Shown piece by piece: positions 8,838-13,971 of a stretch of DNA of 13,971 nucleotides; the stretch's first letter is position 1; each line of letters opens with the position of its first letter. The position numbers were made by a program, and so were the translations under genes. Source of the DNA: Saccoglossus kowalevskii (taxonomy: Eukaryota; Hemichordata; Enteropneusta; Harrimaniidae); the NCBI RefSeq assembly GCF_000003605.2, contig NW_003143795.1:625883-639853 (forward strand), written 5' to 3'. The notes beneath the pieces were generated by a model that saw nothing but the letters and a program-made list of their open reading frames with translations, made no database searches and was not told the origin of the DNA.

Positions 8838-8944
8838 CACAAAATTTGCCGTTTTTTTTATCAAATTGGTGATGAAGAGTTATTGAAAAAGATCCTAGCT
8901 AGTAAAAATTGCGAGATGAAGTTGAGGTGTGGTTACAGTAAACA
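8838..8944 (+). other. Open frame ending at a consensus 5' splice site
   Basis: A plus frame open from 8838 gives 35 codons (including YQIGDEELLKKILASKN) and ends at CA|GTAAGT (GT at 8945). The T8 tract at 8832-8859 followed by AG at 8876-8877 might be an acceptor, which would make a short internal exon. The downstream exon at 9388 does not continue this frame in phase. Chance is a reasonable explanation. Confidence 0.12.
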
Positions 8945-9387
8945 GTAAGTAAATGAGTTCACTTCGGTCAAACTCGTTCATCGACCTATTCGTACTCTGA
9001 TATGCGGTGTCTGAGTACGACACAGTAGACGCTATGCTCAGAAAACCCGGTATTGTTTGTTTGCATCAAGCCAGGGTACGCGAATCTATTAAAATATGCA
9101 CACACACCATATCAATTTAAGAAACATACTTTGATATGATAACCGGCGAGTGGTCCAGCCACTGAACTTAAATCGCCACGACAGACGTGTTCGATGTGCG
9201 TCCCATGCGACGTACACAATACCTGTAAAATAGATTTATTGTTTCCGAATTCTGTGGCAGCAATGTTTTAGTGACGTGACAAAACATGATAACAAACATT
9301 TGAATTTTTGTATTCATTATTAGACATTGTGTCTCTGTGTTCACATATTTTTTTTGGAGTGACGTGGTTACATTGTTATCTTCCTAG

Positions 9388-9617
9388 ATATGAATGGGTT
9401 AAGTGTCGAAGAAAATCGACTCGCGACTAATGTATCCGCAGGGGTCATAGTTCATCTGTCCATGAAAGGTACTAACGTTTGTACCTTCCATGATCTGTCC
9501 AATCAATTATGTTGCGGTTTCACATTGTATTATATATATTTCGGACATCGATTTGTTGGGGGAAATTATACATATCCAGTGAAAATTTTGAATCAGTGCT
9601 TTGCCTGGAATTCATGA
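9388..9617 (+). CDS. Possible terminal coding exon with poly(A) signal, unknown product
   Basis: A good acceptor (cattgttatcttcctag, AG at 9386-9387) is followed two bases later by an ATG (9390). The frame is open for 75 codons to a TGA at 9615-9617, and AATAAA begins 13 nt after the stop (9631-9636). The peptide starts MNGLSVEENRLATNVSAG, has a Cys-rich aromatic middle (CCGFTLYYIYFG) and ends CFAWNS. The combination of acceptor, open frame, stop and poly(A) signal is what a terminal exon shows, but each element alone is common. The ATG could be the start (short leader exon upstream) or internal. The product is not recognised. Confidence 0.25.
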
Positions 9618-9630
9618 AAAATCAGTGAAA

Positions 9631-9636
9631 AATAAA
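9631..9636 (+). promoter_or_regulatory. Poly(A) signal AATAAA
   Basis: A canonical hexamer just after the stop codon of the candidate exon ending at 9617. Confidence 0.3.
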
Positions 9637-10562
9637 CCACAAACCTAATTGCGGCTCAAAAATGAAATTTCTATGTATTAAGGGGTATTATTGTAATTGT
9701 TCAAGGATTATAAATGTACTAGTAGAGTGGTCTATTTCATAGCGCTATATCAGTGGGATCCATTGCAGTCTTCTTGCGTGGGTGTCACGTTATTATGTTC
9801 GATCCCACAATCGCGTGATGCGGACCTATTGTCGCTCGCGTGTAAAGTCTTTTTTCCCCACGGTAATTAAAACTATCATTTGAGTGTTTGAATGTTTCAG
9901 GAAGAGCCTGTACAGAAGATGGAAAAGATTACGATTATTGATCACTGAATGCGGTCGAACCGCCACGCATGCGCAATACAATACTATTTATAACATGCTA
10001 TCATTGTGTATTTGAATAACGACTACTTGATGTTTGACGTTGACCTAATTTTGCAAACAAGAAAAGGCAGTTGTTTTCGCTGGTCCGCACGGCTTATTTC
10101 TGAAGTACACTGGCTTCTCGGATTCGTTCGCACGTGACACGTTTGACTATTTTTTGACCCTCCCCCGGTGCGGTTCATATATGCGTCGAAATACGAGTCA
10201 CATTAACGAGCTCTAGTAGTACATGACCATTACTTTAACAGGGTTCTGAAAAAAAACAATTCTGCGTGGTGTTTGGAATAAAAGAGCCAATAAACTTTTA
10301 GGGTTGCTAAAGTTCCCACCGAGAGCGCATGTGTCCAACAACAAAGCGCATGCGCATTTGTGTAGTCCGAGATTTGCGCGCCACCAAAACAAGAATTTTA
10401 CGATGAATAAGAACCCGTACTATATGGTTACACAAATACAGTACTCAGCAATTATACACGAAAATGACACGACCTCGTTATTAATGACATATATTACAAT
10501 CTGGATGATTCTCTAAGCGCTCACACGTGGCTGGAGGAACCATGTCATCTACCAAGTTGTGG
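9637..10562. other. Intergenic stretch with NRF1-like and E-box motifs
   Basis: No coding exon is supported. Motifs: CACGCATGCGCA (9964-9975), one mismatch from the NRF1 consensus; a perfect NRF1 core GCGCATGCGC (10346-10355); and CACGTG E-boxes at 10131-10136 and 10524-10529. These lie upstream of the TATA box at 10563 and may be part of a promoter or enhancer for the exon at 10643. A 70-codon plus frame (10304-10516) has no start or splice support. Confidence 0.35.
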
Positions 10563-10568
10563 TATAAA
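10563..10568 (+). promoter_or_regulatory. TATA box upstream of candidate first exon
   Basis: TATAAA (in tggtataaaacg) is placed 80 bp before the ATG at 10643, leaving room for a start site near 10593 and a leader of about 50 nt. CACGTG E-boxes flank it at 10524 and 10582. An initiator-like TCAGTT at 10610 is 47 bp away, farther than the usual 30. Confidence 0.25.
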
Positions 10569-10642
10569 ACGTAGGGCGGTGCACGTGAGAACTGTGTGAT
10601 AACACCCATTCAGTTGGGTCATTATTAGATATCATTTAACAT

Positions 10643-10743
10643 ATGGCAATTGATATTTTAATGTGTGATCTCGTGAAATTTAACAGCGGAAAGTATTTCG
10701 TGACTTGTGGTATCAGTAACACAATGATTACGCACCCAAAACG
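10643..10743 (+). CDS. Candidate first coding exon, unknown product
   Basis: An in-frame TAA sits two codons upstream of an ATG at 10643 (G at +4). The frame runs 33 codons plus 2 nt to a fair donor ACG|GTAAAG (GT at 10744). The peptide begins MAIDILMCDLVKFNSGKYF and contains VTCGISNTM. Codon choice is gene-like. A TATA box 80 bp upstream, two nearby E-boxes and an NRF1 site 300 bp upstream fit a promoter plus first exon. I tested downstream acceptors for phase; one at 12778 (T-rich tract, ttttttttcag) would give a short terminal exon of 18 codons to a TAA at 12837, but it is not compelling. The family is not recognised. Confidence 0.25.
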
Positions 10744-10913
10744 GTAAAGTCACCAATGATTGCCTTTTCAAGGCTAAGGCATCCATGTGATAGTGTAAAA
10801 AAAATGTCACGCTTGTTTTATTAATTGCGTTTCATATGATACAAATATTATTATTTTTTCTAATATGCTCAAACCATACTTTGATTCAATGAATACATTT
10901 GTTTTCCCAAGTG

Positions 10914-10927
10914 GCGCCCTCTATAGA
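10914..10927 (-). promoter_or_regulatory. CTCF-like site 2
   Basis: GCGCCCTCTATAGA on plus; the minus strand keeps the TAGAGGGCGC core of the CTCF motif, with a poorer 5' half than site 1. Confidence 0.35.
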
Positions 10928-11093
10928 CGATGCGCTTATATGACGTTAATTGGTCACGGAGGCCGTTTAAAGCGTCAATGTCGTTTTGTTTTCTGAAGTG
11001 ACACATTGACACATTTTAATATAACCTAGATGACGAGCGATTAAACACAGTTGTCGATTTGAACAACAGTCATTGCGGCCACGTACGTCAAGC

Positions 11094-11101
11094 TGACGTC
11101 A
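11094..11101. promoter_or_regulatory. Palindromic CRE TGACGTCA
   Basis: A perfect 8-bp CREB/ATF site 14 bp before CTCF-like site 3, in a CpG-containing stretch (acgtacgtcaagctgacgtcac). Confidence 0.35.
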
Positions 11102-11114
11102 CATAATCGCAGTA

Positions 11115-11128
11115 GCACCAGAGGGCGC
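11115..11128 (+). promoter_or_regulatory. CTCF-like site 3
   Basis: GCACCAGAGGGCGC matches the CTCF core on the plus strand at 12 of 14 positions compared with CCACCAGGGGGCGC. It points away from site 2, 200 bp upstream on the other strand. Confidence 0.45.
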
Positions 11129-11735
11129 GCGGTGCATGGACATTCGGATTAATATGGAATCACACTGCAGTTGTGACCATTAGCCAAACTAAAGCCAGAC
11201 GCACAAAACAGCTGAAACACGTGCACCTGTTTATTGGCGCTCAAGTTTGTTTTTCTTGTGAACGTAAGCGACGTAGATTCCACATGCAGTGAATAATGGT
11301 CAGCTGCGGTGTCAGAGTTTGAACAGTGACTTATATGCAAGACGCAGGTCTTCTTGTGACGACGTTTTTAACAGAAGTAATTCTTATTAAAGAAGACACG
11401 TGATATATAATGTAAGCAATGAAGAAACCATCTTGTCAGAAATTCGACACCTTCCAATCGTCACCAGAATGATTTCTGTTCAACGAAAAGGAATCATTCG
11501 ACTAAATATTGGGAATAAATATTGAATTAACACAATACACACAACGACCACATAATGTAATGTCCTGGGTGGAGATTGGAATAGTCTTATATATACTATG
11601 CAGTCAAATTGAATAATTTGTTCAACGTCACAAACTAAAAGAATTACCCCAGTATCTATATCATCATCTTAAGTATGTGACTGTATTTTTCCAATAATTA
11701 TTTTATATTATGTGCCTTCTGTAAGAGACTCAATT

Positions 11736-11915
11736 ATTCACTGGGTTTTAATTTTGCTTATTTCGCTGACTGGAAAATGCGCTAAATTAAAACCCAGTGA
11801 ATATGTAAAATTTTGCATAGAACACATTATCTAAATGATAAAACCGTGAAATTTAAAATCCACTGAATATGCCTGAAATGGTAAATCAGCGAAATTTAAA
11901 CCCAATGAAAATTAG
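11736..11915. repeat. Dispersed repeat of four related units with perfect 17-bp inverted repeat
   Basis: Unit 1 is inverted: attcactgggttttaat (11736-11752) is the exact reverse complement of attaaaacccagtgaat (11786-11802, unit 2). The arms extend inward another 11 bases with few mismatches around a short loop. Unit 3 (gtgaaatttaaaatccactgaatatg in meaning, 11846-11871) and unit 4 (11889-11915) repeat the same theme of GCGAAATTTAAA, CCCA, TGAA. The theme therefore occurs once inverted and three times direct at roughly 45-65-bp spacing. It resembles a repeat I recall from mollusc genomes. That identity is from memory. It could be a MITE-like or foldback element. Confidence 0.55.
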
Positions 11916-12332
11916 TCATTTTACAGTATTATACACAGATGTCATTTTACTGTACTGCACGTGCTCGATCAGAGCGCCTCGTATAACGAATGAGCCATGA
12001 ACTTGGTCTATCAATTTGGATACATGTCCCATATATCTTTTCTTGAAAACATCTGGTGCTTTAATGTTTAGAGCATTTCGGAATTTCGGCCAGACATGTT
12101 TAGCAAGATGGAAACAGTAAGTTGGAACAAGCTACATTCAGTAACGTAGTCTAGTCAAGAGTGTGGTTATATATTCAGCTTTCACGCCAAACTTGGTAAA
12201 TTCAACTTCAAGTAACTTGCTTTTTTTCTCCTGAAAATGTTCGTTTTGCAAAACATTGCTCGGGGTCGTTAGCCGTGCCTGCAAAGCGGACAGGCCTTTG
12301 GTTAACGGCAATTGACCTTTGCCGCGACCCAC
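11916..12332 (-). pseudogene. Decayed reading frame, possibly transposase-derived
   Basis: One minus frame reads 64 codons (12332-12141; gene-like codons, containing KKSKLLEVEFTKFGVKAEY), then TGA-ATG-TAG (12140-12132), then a further 71 codons (12131-11919) with CFHLAKHVWPKFRNALNI and VFKKRYMGHVSKL, to a TGA at 11918. The continuity in a single frame across two close stops suggests a decayed gene. The C-FH-x4-V-W-x-K pattern faintly recalls the GC-FH...W motif of MULE-type transposases, and a repeat (11736-11915) abuts its 3' end. Both points are suggestive only; either half is within the length expected by chance. Confidence 0.2.
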
Positions 12333-12898
12333 ACTCTGCGTGAATTCTAGCGTTCAATCACAATATCATTAAGCTAAATGACGTCACGTAGAACGCCTTC
12401 ATATCTGTTCGCGCATGCTCTTTAGCGAAGTTTTATAAGTGATGAGCAAAATACGTATGCAGAGCAAACACAAATTTGTTTGGCAACATTTGCAAGTGAT
12501 CCAAAGTTTACTCACCAAATCAAATTAAAAATCCTTGCTATATTTTTTTTCTACTTTTATTTGCTTGTCAGTTATTTTTTCTTCCTGTGTGTATTTTTAT
12601 TCTCACTTTAATTGTTTGTTTGTCGTTATTCACATCTGAATTGCATTTTAGTCAAAATCCTACGAACGCAATTATAATTATTATTACAGTGAGGTCGATT
12701 TTTTCTTGAAACAATAAGGATTGGCCATTTCAATTGAGGAGGAATCTTTTCACGTACACATATATCCAGACTTTTTTTTCAGTAGTATTTTGTATTTCAC
12801 TATGCAGTCAGCTATATTAATTCACAGTCATGGCTAACACTTATTATTCAGTAAAATTTATAGATCCATGGATGGTCCGTGATCTTACACACTGGCAG
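12333..12898. other. T-rich non-coding interval with CRE and NRF1-like site
   Basis: A perfect TGACGTCA (12379-12386) runs into CACGTA, with an NRF1-like TTCGCGCATGCTC 20 bp later (12409-12420), a possible promoter fragment. From 12541 the plus strand is T-rich. TTTATT at 12596-12601 is an AATAAA on the minus strand, about 300 nt beyond the stop of the minus frame ending at 12899. A strong-looking acceptor (cttttttttcag, 12769-12780) is on the plus strand. Confidence 0.35.
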
Positions 12899-13204
12899 TC
12901 ATGAGTAACAGAGGTCATTGTCCCAGTGACACTTAGTGAAGACTCGGCCGAAGAAAAAACCAATGACTGGCCAAATCTTCCGAATGTTACGTTTGACGAC
13001 AATAAATGACATCAAACCAAAGACGAGGCGCGTAAGTGCCATGCTGGGGATATTTCTTATAATGCATGCCTGGCCCATTATCAGGTCATGATCTCCCATC
13101 ATAGCAATGTCTTGAATGTTAAACACGAAGACTAAGAAATAACAGAATGTAACACATAAGTCGCACATTAAACCACGACCCCTGACAATAACCATGAGAT
13201 ACAC
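12899..13204 (-). CDS. Possible terminal exon of a membrane protein
   Basis: A minus frame of 101 codons is open from 13204, just after an acceptor-like ttcacatag, to a TGA at 12901-12899. The peptide has at least two hydrophobic segments that could span a membrane (around residues 14-30, CVTFCYFLVFVFNIQDI, and 57-70, LVFGLMSFIVVKR), then WPVIGFFFGRVF, and ends WDNDLCYS. Codon choice is gene-like, and an AATAAA lies 300 nt downstream (12601-12596). There is no ATG at the start, so it would be an internal or terminal exon. The phase 0 start would accept the phase 0 end of the candidate exon at 13971-13885. The length alone is within chance, and I cannot name a family. Confidence 0.22.
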   Translation of the reverse strand: MYLMVIVRGRGLMCDLCVTFCYFLVFVFNIQDIAMMGDHDLIMGQACIIRNIPSMALTRLVFGLMSFIVVKRNIRKIWPVIGFFFGRVFTKCHWDNDLCYS

Positions 13205-13443
13205 CTATGTGAACGTGTATATTAAGGCTAGATCGTCTGCTTTCTCTAAGGGTTACGGTGGGTCATAGGAACATTTGAGGGTCATTTGTATACAATGATA
13301 GATTTGTATAGCAAACTAATTAAGACTATTATGTATTTGACTTTGCCACGCCCCGCACCTGAACAAATATGCGTTCGTCATGGTCGGCAGCAAGTCAAGG
13401 GGGGTCGTTATTTATGTATTATCACACATATAATGAATGCCTG
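13205..13443. other. Short gap, nothing recognised
   Basis: A plus frame (13286-13480) runs into the tandem repeat and is not a gene. If the minus-strand exons on either side are real, this is intron. Confidence 0.3.
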
Positions 13444-13556
13444 GGTACCATGTGAATGCCCCGGTTGGCACGGGTGGTAGGACAGATCGCAAAAACTTGG
13501 TAACATATGAATGCCCCGGTTGGCACGGGCGGTAGGACAGGTCGGGTAACATATGA
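13444..13556. repeat. Tandem repeat, 46-bp unit, 2.3 copies
   Basis: Copy 1 (13444-13489) and copy 2 (13499-13544) are both 46 bp and differ at 4 positions. Shared text includes tgaatgccccggttggcacg followed by ggtaggacag. A third, broken copy (ggtaacatatga, 13545-13556) follows copy 2 without a gap, while a 9-bp spacer (caaaaactt) separates copies 1 and 2. A degenerate tgaatgcctggg (13434-13445) before copy 1 may be a further remnant. The unit is G+C-rich compared with its surroundings. It does not resemble any RNA gene I know. Confidence 0.75.
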
Positions 13557-13884
13557 GGCTGCGTCACAGCGTACGTCACGACTGAGAAACATATTTATGT
13601 TGACAATGCCTTAAGAGATCGATCATTTGAAAGTATGGATTAGCTGGAAGAATTGTTTAACAAAATGCAAGAAAGACACGAAGAGAAAAAATGCATGCCC
13701 GATGTTGCAAAACAAAAATTATTGGCACATTCAAAAAAATAAAATGTACCAACCCTAACATTTAGGCCAATCAGAGAGCAGCTTGTTTGGTGACGTATCA
13801 CATCCCGCCTTGCATACTAGTAGATGTTTCAATTCAACTGGAATGTTGCATTCGCATCATCGTAAACGCGGCATCTTTGGTCAC
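13557..13884. other. AT-rich gap, nothing recognised
   Basis: No gene or repeat is supported. Contains gcgtcacagcgtacgtcacg (13561-13580), with two near-CRE half sites (CGTCAC). Confidence 0.3.
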
Positions 13885-13971
13885 CTGGTGGTTACCGCAA
13901 TAGCTTGCAAAATCAGCGTGCTTCTTCCATTGAAAGAGCCAATCTTTATACTTGTAGAAGCAGATGATATA
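13885..13971 (-). CDS. Possible coding exon running off the right edge
   Basis: From the window edge the minus strand reads 29 codons in phase with no stop (YIICFYKYKDWLFQWKKHAD, then FASYCGNHQ) to a donor-like CAG|GTGACC (GT at 13884-13883). An alternative donor is TGCG|GTAACC at 13895. The same frame stays open to a TGA 16 codons beyond the first donor. The aromatic and Lys-rich composition looks protein-like and its phase fits the candidate exon at 13204-12899, but the segment is short and the 5' end is outside the window. Confidence 0.22.

Larger units (their letters stand above)
10744..11735. other. Non-coding interval rich in transcription-factor-like motifs
   Basis: It holds CTCF-like sites 2 and 3, a perfect CRE (11094-11101) and CACGTG E-boxes at 11218 and 11397. 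The minus frame at 11149-11340 has no support. No repeat with defined ends was recognised. Confidence 0.4.

Noticed and set aside
9790-9960. tRNA-like box B sequences (gttcgatccc near 9799 and ggttcgaccgc on minus near 9951)
   Set aside because: No matching box A, acceptor stem or cloverleaf could be built around either.
10030-10137. 36-codon ATG frame on plus starting MFDVDLILQT
   Set aside because: Reads like protein, but it is short, has no splice site or poly(A) signal and ends in an E-box stretch.
13286-13480. 64-codon plus frame
   Set aside because: Its end lies inside the 46-bp tandem repeat and there is no start or splice context.
1-13971. Bacterial or phage accessory system (operon, CRISPR, defence genes)
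   Set aside because: No frame longer than 114 codons, no Shine-Dalgarno spacing, no repeat-spacer array; splice sites and AATAAA signals point to an animal genome.

Overview
This window reads as nuclear genomic DNA from an invertebrate animal, not a bacterium, phage or plasmid. It is AT-rich (I judge about 62% A+T). The longest reading frame is only 114 codons, and about two frames of 100 codons or more are expected by chance in DNA of this composition. There are no operons or Shine-Dalgarno spacing. Instead there are metazoan-type splice sites, AATAAA signals, retroelement-like tails, and CTCF-, NRF1-, RFX- and E-box-like motifs. Two repeats, a hairpin repeat at the left edge and a multi-unit repeat at 11.7-11.9 kb, remind me of dispersed repeats in bivalve mollusc genomes. 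A marine lophotrochozoan, perhaps a bivalve, is my best guess, held weakly.

The window looks mostly intergenic or intronic. The best gene signal is on the minus strand: an exon at 6616-6403 with a strong acceptor, an upstream in-frame stop, three consecutive ATG codons, an acidic Ser/Asp-rich N-terminus and a strong donor. A promoter-like cluster (RFX X-box, NRF1-like palindrome, CCAAT box) lies 0.45-0.55 kb upstream of it. Its remaining exons must be at lower coordinates and I could not find them.

Weaker plus-strand candidates are a terminal exon ending at 2139, a terminal exon ending at 3055, a two-exon 73-codon model at 4713-5102, a terminal exon at 9388-9617 with a poly(A) signal, and a first exon at 10643-10743 behind a TATA box. 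Weaker minus-strand candidates are a possible membrane-protein 3' end at 13204-12899 with another exon at the right edge, and two interrupted, decayed-looking reading frames (8457-8185 and 12332-11916). None gave a protein family I can name, and I have not forced names.

Non-coding content includes a multi-unit dispersed repeat with a perfect 17-bp inverted repeat (11736-11915), a 46-bp tandem repeat (13444-13556), retroelement-tail-like sequences (4200-4446 plus, 7558-7525 minus) and several microsatellites. It also includes three CTCF-like sites and a concentration of CACGTG E-boxes between 10.1 and 12.0 kb. I found no tRNA, rRNA, CRISPR array or complete transposon, and no clear new multi-gene system.
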